Source: Tetrapyrgos nigripes (Eukaryota > Basidiomycota > Agaricomycetes > Agaricales > Campanellaceae). From it: a DNA stretch of 64,000 nucleotides. Positions within the stretch are counted from its first letter, which is position 1. The number at the start of each line of letters is the position of its first letter. The notes under the pieces were generated by a model that worked only from the letters and a program-made list of their open reading frames with translations, did not search any database and was not told the DNA's origin. The stretch is taken from contig JAACJM010000153.1 of the NCBI GenBank assembly GCA_013368315.1, forward strand, positions 124,001-188,000. The letters are read 5' to 3'. Position numbers and translations under genes: made by a program. Positions 45,948 through 56,762 of this stretch are shown here, piece by piece.

Positions 45948-47849
45948 ATGATCAGTCCCTACAATCCTGCATTTTCCCTCTGCTAGATACAGTCATCTTC
46001 ACTAACTCGGATGAGGTATGTCTTCCAGCGTCAGCCATGCTGGCCCAAGCTTCAAATCAAACTTCGTCCCACTCCACCCAATCATAATCCACAGCCGTAG
46101 CGGAAAGTCCCATGCTCTCTTTACAAGCGGATGCGCGTAGGGGCTGCCTCGCCCTTGGAACACCATATCGTTTGATATTATGACTACGCAATGCCACCCC
46201 GCCGGGACCTGAAGGGGCCACTTGGCGTGTATCTATCTATATATCTCCATGCGACCATTTCCACCTTATCCCTTCTTCACTTAACCGCCTTATACCCGCT
46301 TACGACCTCAAAGACTCTTCGAACGCCACTTCCCGAACAACGTAATTCCAGCATCTCGACCAGTTTGGCCCGATACCAACTGTGAAGACGAGCTCATGAC
46401 CAAGGCAAGGCGAGATCATGCGGAAGGAGGGAAGGTGCATGTTTTGAGGGTATGTATTTGACGGGCCGGCGATGGTGTTGTTGAGATGATGGCAAAGTAA
46501 CCGCAAAAGAAGATTGTCATAGGTGTACTTGTGTATTGCTTGACTAACTTGACACCATCTGAACTACATTTCCAATGGATCCAACCCTCTGTACTGTGGC
46601 CTTGGCGAAACTGAGAACACACGGAAACCTGCAGCAATGATTTCCGTTACCTCAAGGTCGACGTTAACATTGATGCTGAAATCCCCGCCATCTACTCCGT
46701 AACCAAGACAGCCAAAACGGGCCCACGACTGCATTCACATCTCGAAATGTGGTCAAAATGGAATGCCAGTGTGATGAGCTGGAGATGCATGCTTGAATGG
46801 AGGAGATGGCAATAGACGCGTTGGTTGACGTTGGTATCCAGAACTGCCAACGGTACTATTCATCTTTAGCATCACTTCCACCATCACCGCTGCGACCAGC
46901 TACGTTGCGAACTCTAGTATATCCCGTTTTGCCTCAGCCAAATGACTCTGGAACCTAATGACTGAACACCGCCAAAACTAGCTCTACGACGGTACCCTGG
47001 GCCGGCAAGGCGAATACGTCCTGGGCACCAGTGCCGATGTGTCGGAGTTGGAGTAGGCGTTGGAGCACCCATGGTACATTTCGGAAGGCTGTCACAAAGA
47101 GAAGAGCTGGATTTAGAGTGTGACGTAGATGACCCGTCATACTGCGTCGACAGAGAAAGAGAAAGACGAGTAGAGCGACGAAGGGGTCCCAGTTGATGAG
47201 CATGACGACCTGGAAGAAGTTGGGGCGATCATTGAGGTACGTCGGCTACGGCCAGGGTCCCGGAGATGTGGACAGTGATGTGGCTGGGGGTCTACGTTGG
47301 AGGCAGACTCGCGGTTTGACGACATATCGAGGAGGAGACGTTAATGAGATAGGGGTAGAGGAAGGGTGGAGAGCCCATCTACAGAGGAGAGGTCAACATT
47401 TGCGTTGTTGGCAATACCGTGAACAAAAAGAAAATAAAAGAAACCAAAAACAGGAAGAACCGAAAGCGAAGGAAAACCCAAGTACTCACTCTCAACCAGA
47501 ACATGAGATCCCCTCCTATACCGCCTGCCCTCCAAGAGCCTCAGCATATCCATCCCCTGCGTCCTCTCCGATTTCTCGTCACCATGAGCCTCCGGAGATT
47601 GTTCTTGAGGTAAAATGACTGTTTTTCATGTCGTCTTGCCTCGGTAAGTTATAAAGTAACTTGCAAAGGCTTGCAAGAGAATGTCTACATGAATGAAATC
47701 AGTTATTATTTCGCATCATCAAAAAAGAGAAACGAAGAAAAAAAAATAATGAAACCTGGAGACTCACTTTGCGACAATCACGATTCACTATCCAGCCGCT
47801 GTCATCGACTAACATCAAAGTGTTGCAGAAAGAGTGGTTCGAGTCTAAG
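45948..47849. other. Intergenic, unresolved exon-like blocks
   Basis: The minus strand between 46,955 and 47,600 has blocks with good splice signals, for example GSHVLVE before GTGAGTACTT and, further on, MLINWDPFVALLVFLFLC, which is hydrophobic and could be a membrane segment. I could not join them into a single uninterrupted gene and name no family. Confidence 0.3.
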
Positions 47850-48280
47850 TTGAGCCGTGCCGCGAGTCGTTTCGGAAAGAGGATTGGAACAACGGATCAG
47901 CAGCTAGAGAGAAAGATGGATTAGTACCCAAGTGCATTTTGAAAGGAAAGACCAAGAAAGCATAGACAAGATGGAAAGGAACCAAACCGACTCACCAAGC
48001 GCTGTATAAACCAACCAACCATTTCCGCCCATAGTCTTAGGTATGTCTTCAATCAATTGCTTGCTGGCTGCACAAGAGTCTTGAGAAAATCGTTCAACTT
48101 CGACGAGCTTGAATGTGCAATGCTGAAGGTGGTAGAGGAGGAGAAAGCGCGTTCAAAGGAAAAACGGCGTGCAGTGTACACACGACGCCTGCCCTAAAGA
48201 CGGCGCGTGACCAACCCCAACCCCTATTTTGCATTTTCATAGGAAACCTTTTCTGTTCTCTGCTATTATACAGGGACAGC
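47850..48280 (-). pseudogene. Broken copy 1 of an unrecognised membrane-protein gene
   Basis: Minus strand, near-duplicate of 50,150-50,545. Blocks NRGWGWSRAVFRAGVV, ASKQLIEDIPKTMGGNGW and LVYTALAADPLFQSSF are recognisable. The last two are joined in frame across an intron with a GTGAGT donor, a TACTAAT branch site and a CTCTCTAG acceptor that is conserved in copy 2. The copy stops at TAG soon after GST and lacks the C-terminal exons seen in copy 2. An upstream frame break separates the first block. No family is recognised. Confidence 0.45.
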
Positions 48281-49987
48281 AAGGTGTAAAAGAAAATAAT
48301 ATCCTGATAGATAATAAAAGGCTAGCCGTCCTGTAAGTAGGCGCCCGATGGGTGCCTGAGGGAGGTACAGTATCCATGTACTTGACCTTAGATGTCCTCA
48401 ACTCATCTATATTCACCTTGTTCACCCGCTTAACAGTTCTGCACTGACAATAGGCCTGACAGTACCGTTAGCAAAGAGCTCAAGGGTCGCTTCCGCATCC
48501 TTTCCGGATCCATATTGAGTAGTCACGACTGCCAACAACGAAGAGAGGAATATCCCGAGTACTACTCAAGAAGACGCACCATTGACTCTTGTAGTGAACA
48601 AATCTGCTACACTCACAGTGAAGGTCTCCATGTTAATACCAACGATAACGGCAGTGAATCTAGCAGGCACGGCTACATCGCTGCCTTTAAGAGATGAGAT
48701 AGAGTTGGAAGGCTATACGATGCGTAGTTAAATGCTTTGTGATATTTTCCACAAAAACAAGTTTAAAGTACTCACTCTCATTCTGACCCTGATATTTTCA
48801 AAGAGCACCTACGAACGTTCGAAGCACAAGTCTTGTTTCAAAGTCTGCTGAAGCTATGAAAGGCATGGAGCTCGTGAGTCGTGGCAGCGGAAGGCGGAAT
48901 TATGAATAAAAAAGATATTAGAGGGTCAACGAGGTAGTTTATCATCGTACGAGCAGCGCTAGGGAGTATAGAAAATGCTCAAGATACTGTAGCTAGCGAT
49001 CAGGCGGCTAGCAATGATTAATGATTGCTGGACAGCAGACTACTGGGCTGGTGATGACATGAGTACGAACACTACTGGGGAAAGGTGCCACTGCTTCGCA
49101 TGGCAAATTGCGAGGCCCATTATTGGATAAGTAAAATGGTTTCGTATGCAGTAAAAAATCAGATAGAGCCCAATATCTCAATGTAACGACGCCTTTAATC
49201 ATAAATGACCTTGGACTCATTGGGTGGAGGATGCCATAGTGATTCAGAGCGGCGCTTGGTGACTTTCGATGGCTGCTGAGGGAAGGAAAACACGTCTGAA
49301 GCTCGTCGTGGTTGGGCCTGTAGTCGTTGACAGCAGAGGGAAAGGACTTATGACGTACTTACATCGTATCGAGCGTCAGTTGAAATGGCAGTGTTCGGGC
49401 ACTTCGGAGCGCTGAGGTGGCGTGTAAAAGTTAGAACCCGTGAGAACCTTTGGTACTCAATTGGGGGATCGACATAAGTTAACTCGGCCTAAAGGGCCTC
49501 GTAACAGTATCTGGACCCGTATATAATAACATATCCATGTCGCTTGTCCTTGTCCACATTAAATGTCCAGCCAGAGTCGGCCTGACGATGAATATATGAT
49601 CGCTCCAGTTTACGATTTTGCGGAAGTGGTATAGATATAAACTAACTTGAACGGGCTAAAAGTAAACTAAAAGCAATACAACAACTAGACGACAAACAAA
49701 ATCCGAAACGAGAAAGTGTACCGTGAGCCAGCTCAACATAATTTATACCACTATCAGAGGTAGATCATATCTACATTTATACTGACGCTCTCGTACTAGC
49801 ATCGTCTTCAAAGATCGTCATCAGGGTCCGAGTCTGTTGTCCGCCATTACCCTCCCTTTCCCTGGCCACAGTGTCTTGAACGTTCTCGATATGGGATGGG
49901 CAGAACGAAGTCGAATGCGAGTTGCAAGTTCAGAGGACTAGAAAAAAGGCTCACCTGAGAGCCCAGAGCAAACGTAAATAACCATCC
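48281..49987. other. Intergenic with dispersed repeats
   Basis: Holds the second copy of the 36.4-kb repeat at 48,805-48,940. Apart from this no gene, RNA gene or transposon end can be supported. Confidence 0.4.
48805..48940. repeat. Dispersed repeat, second copy of 36,388-36,520
   Basis: Shares ACGAACGTT, GCTGAAGCTATGAAA, CGGAAGGCGGAATTATGAA and CAACGAGGTA in order with the 36.4-kb copy. Here the middle has a few inserted bases (GAGCTCGTGAGTCGTGGCA). Confidence 0.7.
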
Positions 49988-50545
49988 TCATTCATCAGAA
50001 GTTTTTACGCGTCGCTTGAGCGCACTGACGATGTATAGAGCGAGAAGTGCTGCATACTACAATTTCAAGAGAAGAAAGTTATAATGAGTACCATAAGCAA
50101 AATGAAGCTGAGGATGCGTATACACTGAGAGACCACAGACACCGGCATCATGGTTGAGCCATGCCGCGAGTCGTTTGGGAAAGAAGATTGGAACAACGCA
50201 TCAGCAGCTAGAGAGAAAGATGGGTTAGTACCCAAGTGCATTTTGAAAGGAAAGACCAAAAAGGCATAGGAAAGAAAGATGAAAAGGAACCAAACAGACT
50301 CACCAAGCGTTGTATAACCCATCCATTTCCACCCATGCTCTTAGGTATGTCTTCAATCAATTGCTTGCTGGCTGGACAATATTTTTCGTCCAATTAAAGA
50401 GTCCTGACGAGACTGTCCATCGTTGAGTGTGTAATGCTGAAGGTGGTGGAGGAGGAGAAAGCGCGTGCGAAGCAACAATGGTGTAGATGATATACACGGC
50501 GCCTGCCCTAAACACGACGCGTGACCAACCCCAGCCCCTATTCAC
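49988..50545 (-). pseudogene. Broken copy 2 of an unrecognised membrane-protein gene
   Basis: Last exons are intact: 50092-50207 and 49988-50056, joined in frame to give ADALFQSSFPNDSRHGST, VSVVSQCIRILSFILLM and YAALLALYIVSALKRRVK, a transmembrane helix with a basic tail. The 96-base intron at 50208-50303 has GTGAGT, a perfect TACTAAC branch site and CTCTCTAG. Upstream, compared with copy 1, four bases are missing just before this intron, so IEDIPKSMGGNGW is out of frame with the rest. A short product could still start at the ATG at 50,322. A 27-base block of the final exon recurs at 39.58 kb. The family is unknown to me; transmembrane character and duplication are what can be seen. Confidence 0.42.
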
Positions 50546-51234
50546 GTTCTCACTCTCATTAAAGTATACAAGGGGATGGGCCGGAGCGAAGCGACGGCCA
50601 CAGAGTGCACTGATAGAGGGATGAGGTCAGTTACGCTTTTGGGTCGCTTATACAGGCGGCGCATCGGGGGCGAGAATTTACCGTGTCGCACCAGCGTGCC
50701 ACCGCCGTGCCAGTGCCGTGTCAGCGTGCCACCGACGTGTCATCAGATTTAGCCGAGCCCCAGCTCAGGCACGCCGCCGATCTTCGGTCTCGAGCCACGT
50801 TGAGCTTGTTTGAGCCGTCGATCGCAACTCCTTGTGGTTTTCGTATAGCGGCTGGATAGGTAAGTTGTATTCTAAGTGTAGTAGAAAGTATGTAGACCTT
50901 AAGTACTAATATTATTTCAATTTGCCCAATCAATATGCGGACGTTGTACCCCCCGATGCTCGGGAGTAACCTATGTTATTTTGATTTTGATTTTCAGTTT
51001 CTCTCTGCGCTGCGCAACGTATTCGGGGCTACGTTAAGCGTCCAAATTGATGGCATTCAGCCACAGTATATAATAGGCTTTTAAACGTAGTTGTGCTGCT
51101 TTCACTCGCCCCCCCGAAAAAGACAAAGTCTGTGCCGCTTTTGCAAAAATCTACTGTGCAGGTCCTAGTTAGCGTTACCTTTAGCTTTACACATCTATGT
51201 ATATTCAAATGTCTACAGGTTCTGTGTGCGCAAT

Positions 51235-54002
51235 ATGGACCTGAGCCGTATATTAAATGCGACTGACTGGGATCCGAGAGCGAGTATACAAAATGGTATG
51301 TAGATGTGTTAAAATTTTTGACTCTGTGCGCCAATAGATTCAAACATGGTTATAGAAGCTCGCTCAGGGTCATCTTCTCTGCCTACACATTTCACCAGTG
51401 ACAGCAGTAATACTACACACTCTTGTGAGAACTATGACATTACATTTATACTCATATATTGACTTACTTAAATAATTCTAGCTAATAATGATATTCTTCA
51501 CCCTCAAATGCACAAGATACCAATGTACCAAAATGGTTTGTAAACATCAAAACTTTTGGCCTACAAAAATAACTATGGATAATCAGGGAAACTTGTGGCT
51601 TTTGAACTAGTTCCTACTAGTGTCAGTGCCAATGAATTGCAACAATCAAGTCAAGATTCCCAGCCCATCAAGCTGTCCTTAGAGGCCATGCATACTGATG
51701 TTGTACAGCTTCAACTGTATCCTCGAGGTATGTATTTTCTGTACAAAATAATCAAGTTATCATACACTCATGTTGTAAAATCAGGACTTTTTACCTCAAC
51801 TCAAAATCCCATTGTCAACCCAAGCACAATCCACACCAGATCTCAAAATCCAGTTATTAATCCACCAAATTCATCCAATATCATTTCACAAAAGCCTATT
51901 ATCAATCCTCCAGAGCCTCGTATGTCTCAATCTAGAGTAATTTCCATTTGAATAGTCACTGATCATTGCACATATTATATATTATATAGACAGTGTAAAT
52001 GTGCAAGGTTCCAATACCAATCCTGCATCACGAGAGCCCCCAAAAACAGTCCCACCACATAGTATGTAGTCATTTTCTCCTTGACAGGAAAGACTTGAAT
52101 GCTAAAAATTTTAGGAGATATGGTCGGTCAGCCACCCAAACAAAACATATCACCTGTTGTCCAGCACAACCCAATCGCTACTAAATCAGGACCAACATTC
52201 ACATGGGCACCAATCGACCTCACCAACCCAGCAAAATTGACTGCATTCGTTCCTTTGCATCCACAACCTGTTCGTGAATGTTGACAAAACCGAGATGCTG
52301 ATGCTATGTTCACTTCTCTGGATCACATGGAATGGAACGGCTGGCCCAATGGTGTCTTTGCCCTTGACTGTACTCATGCACAATATGAAGCCACCAAGAA
52401 ACTCATGGTGCATTGGGCCTGTTCAAATAGTGGTGGAAGCAACCGCAAAGGTTCTTATGATGCTGATACTGTTGGAGGTGGATGGGAGAGTGTGCGCAGA
52501 TGCTTGGGGGTGTTTCAGTGCACTCAAGAATCTTGCAAGGTTATCACACGGCCACAGACACACAAGGATATCTCATGGCAGCTTACAAACTGCCAGTGCT
52601 CATGTGGTGCCTCTCTTTCCCATGTGAAGTGCCCTTCCATTGCATATATCATCACCTGGGGATGAGTGGATGGTGAAAGGAGCACCCAAAGATACAGATA
52701 TATCAATGGGCTGCCCCATACATTCCCAAGTTCTACATCTGACTGCCAAAGAGGAAGCTGATATCGGAGAGCTTGTTGAAAACAATGCCACCAAAAAACC
52801 TCTGGAGCTTCTCGTTGACCAAAAGACTGCAACTGGATATAAGCCTGGAGCCGCTTCTATTGCTCATGCAGCAAACAACCCTGCATCTTGGAGATACCGC
52901 TTGCGTGAAATACGAGGTGCTTTGAAATTGGAAAACGGTCATACTTTCCTTGCCCAGTTCCAGGCCTGGAAGCAACGCTACGAAGGATATGTTCATATGC
53001 ATGTCTGCACTGTTGGTTTTGAACCAATTACTGTCATTTCCTTCAACACAGACTGGCAGTGAGACCAGCTCCTGCCAAAAGATGCACTCACGCTTCGTCT
53101 GGCACCATTGGAGGGGCTTCTCACTGATGGCGCACATAAATTCTGGTCTGCTCCAAATGCAATCCTGATCATCACTTCCGCATTTTCCCCTGTTGCCAAT
53201 CTTTGGGTTCCTGGAATGTTCAGCTTTGCAGATGGTGCTACAACAGAGCACTATAAATATCATTTCATTGCTGTGTTCCAGAGTATTGCTGAGGGGGCAT
53301 TAGCAAAGAACATAGAGATTACAGATGTAATGTTTGCTATGGTAAGTGATATCCACTATTTTAATATAGTATGATAGCTGAAGTCCAACACAGGTCGTGG
53401 ACTTTAGTGATGCTCAGCGCCAGGGATTTTTGATTGCATTTTGCGATTTCCTATTCCAGGTTGAAAATGGACGGCAGTCTATTGAAGAGCTTCGGCAGGC
53501 TGCACAAACCTTGTTAAAAGGTTGCGAGTATCATTATGATAAATCAGTCACTCGTGTCGCACGTATTGGAGAGGTTGTATCATCTGATACCAAGGCCACC
53601 TTCAAAGAACTATGCTGAATGCTCCAAACAACCAACGATGAAGACCAGTACAAGACCACAATTGCAACAATTCGTCAGAGATGGCCCAAAGTAACACCTT
53701 GGCTTGATTGGTGGCAAGCCCCAGAGCATGCCAGGATGATATTTCCTGCATGCAGAACAATGGATCCAAATCTTGCTGCTAGACTTCCAAGTACGACAAA
53801 TGGTGAAGAGGCACTGCATCCCATCATCTACCAAATTGCAGGGAAAAGCAATGATTTAGTTGCAGGTTTTGAAGGACTATTTCAGGTGGAAAAGTATCAC
53901 CACAATTTGCATGATGTAGCTTCATGTATGTATTTCTATCTTCTGGACTTTTTCAGGATATTTACCATTACTGCAGATGGTATGCCAATCCGCGAACAAT
54001 AA
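51235..54002 (+). pseudogene. MULE-like transposase, inactivated by stops
   Basis: Starting at ATG 51,235 (MDLSRILNATDW), at least six short introns can be removed in a consistent frame through an N-terminal Asn/Pro/Ser-rich region. A candidate WRKY-GCM1-type zinc finger follows at about 52,500-52,640 (FQCTQESC ... CQCSCGASLSHVKC). Candidate catalytic positions are Asp in LLTDGAHKFW (53,118), Asp in VVDFSDAQRQGF after the intron at 53,342-53,393, and Glu in TNGEEALH (53,797), a pattern like the DDE triad of Mutator-like transposases. In-frame TGA codons occur at 52,282, 53,060 and 53,616, and a one-base frame change occurs near 52,640-52,665. Related proteins are abundant in agaricomycete genomes as I remember them. 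The motif assignment is inference and was not checked with a profile. Confidence 0.65.
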
Positions 54003-54790
54003 AATGAGACTCTCCACCGACAACACAATAGTACACTCGTCGAACAAGCAAACCTGTGTGTTCACCAACAATGATAACCATAAGTCCTTGCTCAGTATGA
54101 GCAGAAGGCCATTGAAGTGGTCCACAGATATTGGCTGGTACAACACCAAGGCGAGGTCGGTGAGTGTTGAAGATTGCACCATCTGATACATGAACCCAGG
54201 CCTTTGCTTTTGGCTCCAATAAGCTGACTTCCAAGGTCAACCCATTTAGACGTGGATTGAGAATCCAGTGCTTGTAGAAATTCTTTGAGAATAGCATAAA
54301 ATATAAAAAAATGAGTACTCACAGTGATTTCAGGCTGAGAGTCATATTGGTCAGGAGTCCATGGAGCAGCAGCAGTATTAAGGCTGTCGACATTGACGTC
54401 AGAAGGAATGGGTGTAGTACTCCGTGGAACATTGATTGGAGCAGGCCAGCATTCAGGAGAATAAGGAACTTCACAAGGCATACAACAATAACCAGGGCGA
54501 AGTGAATATCCTTTGTGATAGTGCCGTAGCGGCTGAAAATGACTGGAAGAGAGATAAGTTACATGAAGATCACATAGAGTACACACTTACTCAACATGAC
54601 GTACATGGTCATAATCTAAGTTGATGCTTGGACAGACCTGGATGCCAAATTTCTGAAGCTCAACACGGAGTTGCAAGCCACTGTAATTTGGAAATGGTCG
54701 AACATCACGAACGATACCTCTGTATCCCTTCTCGCTACCTTTGACAACATAGACATGCTGTCCAATCCAAGGTGTTCGGCCAATATTCAT
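53968..54790 (-). CDS. Transposon-borne KOW-motif protein
   Basis: Three exons (54591-54790, 54323-54542, 53968-54270) join in frame, with introns of 48 and 52 bases, to give 240 residues with no interruption. Residues about 5-35 read TPWIGQHVYVVKGSEKGYRG and IVRDVRP, matching a KOW element, which in NusG/Spt5 and ribosomal proteins contacts RNA or protein. The middle is Pro-rich with a CCMPC-like cysteine cluster. The C-terminus has HWILNPRLNGLTLEV and GLMVIIVGEHTGLLVRRVYY, a conserved-looking ending that I associate with anonymous agaricomycete proteins. It lies tail to tail with the transposase gene and overlaps its last bases. The N-terminus may be truncated compared with relatives. Its role in transposition is unknown. 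Confidence 0.65.
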
Positions 54791-55298
54791 AGGCAGTACG
54801 AGTATGTAGATTGTATGAGAACTGATTTGCGTTATGAAGAAAAGGCTGAGAGTGCGTGAAAAGGGTAAAAGAAACCGATCAATGAGCTTGCTATATTAAA
54901 TGCGTCGGGCATTTGCTCGCCCGCACCTGATGCGGATGGCCCGCACATATGACATCACAGTCCAGTTTACGCTGGCACGCTGGCGACACGGCAGTGGCAC
55001 GTCAGTCCAATCACTGCCGTGCCACCCCGATAGATCTGCGTGTCGCCCGATGGATCGGGTCATACATTTTCGAAAGTTCAGAGTATAAATCTTACATTAC
55101 TTAGATATATCCTACACTGGTACGTTATACATGGTTTATACACCTCTATTGTCTACTAATACAACTTGAAATTTCCAGTATACTATTACTATACGTTCAG
55201 ATTGTACATACATTTATGAAAACGACACGCCGACACGCCATAACGGCACGGCGGCAAGCCAGGGCGACACGGTAAATTCTACATACCGGCGGCGCATC

Positions 55299-56191
55299 CA
55301 CTACCCATACATACAACATATGTAGCACAAAGAGACAGTAGATTTTCAATCAAGAGAATGAACGGAGATTTATTCAAGCATTATAGTAAAGGCCAGGAAC
55401 AATCATACCAATCAAAGGGTCCACAGACATATTGACAATGGGTGACTACTTCTGCATTAAAAACCACATCGGCGCAGGTTGAAGACAGATAGCAAAGGAG
55501 AGAGGACATGAAAAGAAGGAAATTACTTGGACTATGCAAAGAAAGGGAATGTGGAAAGTTGTAAGTATGATGACCTACTCATCAATGTGTGATCCAAAGT
55601 TGCAAGCAGCGTTTACGCTGTAGCAGGGATCTGGGTGAAACGGGATATGCGATAAGCAAAACATATTCAGTGACAGAGACTTCAGGAAACGCTGACTCAC
55701 CGGGCCCATTCTCGATGTCTAAGGACCAATGCCGGCAGTAGTCAATACTTGCAGAGGCAAAGGAGATAGGTGACGGCAGGGAATACATTGATGTAGAGAT
55801 GAGGACATGTAGAGTATGGGGCGAGCTGCTAGCCAAACATTTCATGCCATGCAACTTATTCTCAGTTTTGCTCGGAGACTCGAAGGAGAGCATCCCAACG
55901 TTGAGTTGCTGAGGAAAAGCAGTAGCATCAAGAATGTCTAGCCAGCACCTATATCCAATTGTCAGATAAGTGTCACTAACTGCCCGAGAATATTTATACA
56001 GACCTTTAAGGATGCACTTTGACAGCCATTGGATTCTTTAACCTTCGCTGTTCAATCAATTATGATAGAGAATAAGAAGATACTAAGCCACCACCAAATA
56101 CCATTCTGTAACAAATGCCCAGCAGAATTGGCCACAATAAGGGTTTTAAAAGAATGGTGTAGTAGAGCGGTAGAAAGGGCGAAGAAATGCA
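55299..56191. other. Intergenic with a possible minus-strand exon
   Basis: On the minus strand, about 55,700-55,960 is open (blocks SFESPSKTENKLHGMKCL and ISFASASIDYCRHWSLDI) and ends at a GTGAGT with a plausible acceptor CTACAG near 55,614. A first exon could not be joined without a stop. No family is recognised, so it is not called as a gene. Confidence 0.3.
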
Positions 56192-56199
56192 GAAGAGAA

Positions 56200-56762
56200 T
56201 AGGGCTCCTAGCGGATCGGATGATCCGGCGCCTATCCGCCGATGAGGCCTCGGATTCAGATGGCAGATGGGCCTCTGGAGGTGCACCCAACTGACGAATG
56301 CCATCCGCACATCCGAAGATCATCCTCGGATGGCTGAAATACGTGGGAAGGTGTCGTACTTGCCAATTTAGGCTGATCTCGGGCCTTTCCGAGGTACTGT
56401 ATAGTTAAAAAATCTCACCAAAATCCACAGAAAGACCTCTTCAACACGTCAAACGCCCTCAACACTCTGTTCAAAGTAGTGTTCACGTGGGAAAACACCT
56501 CGGCAAAGTGATCAAAGCCATGCTCGTAATGATCATGGATGTCAGTAGTGAGTAATAGTGAGTAGCTTACTGGTATTACATGTATCACTCGCTATTGGGA
56601 CTTAGATACAGTTAAATGATGAAAACCCACCTTCTGAACATTTTTTTGTACACTCCTTATTATGTCAGTCAATCATCCGCCAATGCGGATTGGCACTCTT
56701 GAGCAACTCATCCGAGCGGATGGATCCGTATCCGAACGTCATCCGATCCGCTAGGAGCCCTA
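56200..56762. mobile_element. 563-bp hAT-type MITE with perfect ends
   Basis: The first 24 bases (starting TAGGGCTCCTAGCGGATCGG) and last 24 are exact inverted copies. Exact 8-bp direct repeats GAAGAGAA flank it (56192-56199 and 56763-56770). Subterminal GGATCCG/CATCCG words occur in both orientations. The terminal TAGGG and the 8-bp duplication are typical for hAT. There is no transposase inside, and the perfect ends point to a fairly young insertion. Confidence 0.9.

Larger units (their letters stand above)
50666..55287. mobile_element. 4.6-kb MULE-like DNA transposon with two convergent genes
   Basis: Both ends carry GAATTTACCGTGTCGC followed by GTGCC/GCCG-rich sub-repeats, in inverted orientation. 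The outermost bases (GG...AGAATTTACC) also match loosely. An 11-bp direct repeat GGCGGCGCATC flanks the element (50655-50665 and 55288-55298), within the range for Mutator-like elements (8-12 bp). Inside are a plus-strand transposase-like gene (51,235-54,002, inactivated) and a minus-strand KOW-motif gene (53,968-54,790, open) that meet tail to tail. The subterminal regions (50,690-50,750 and 54,950-55,260) are GC-rich with repeated GTGCCAC/GCACGG words, a likely transposase-binding array. Insertion is recent enough that the flanking repeat is exact. Confidence 0.82.
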
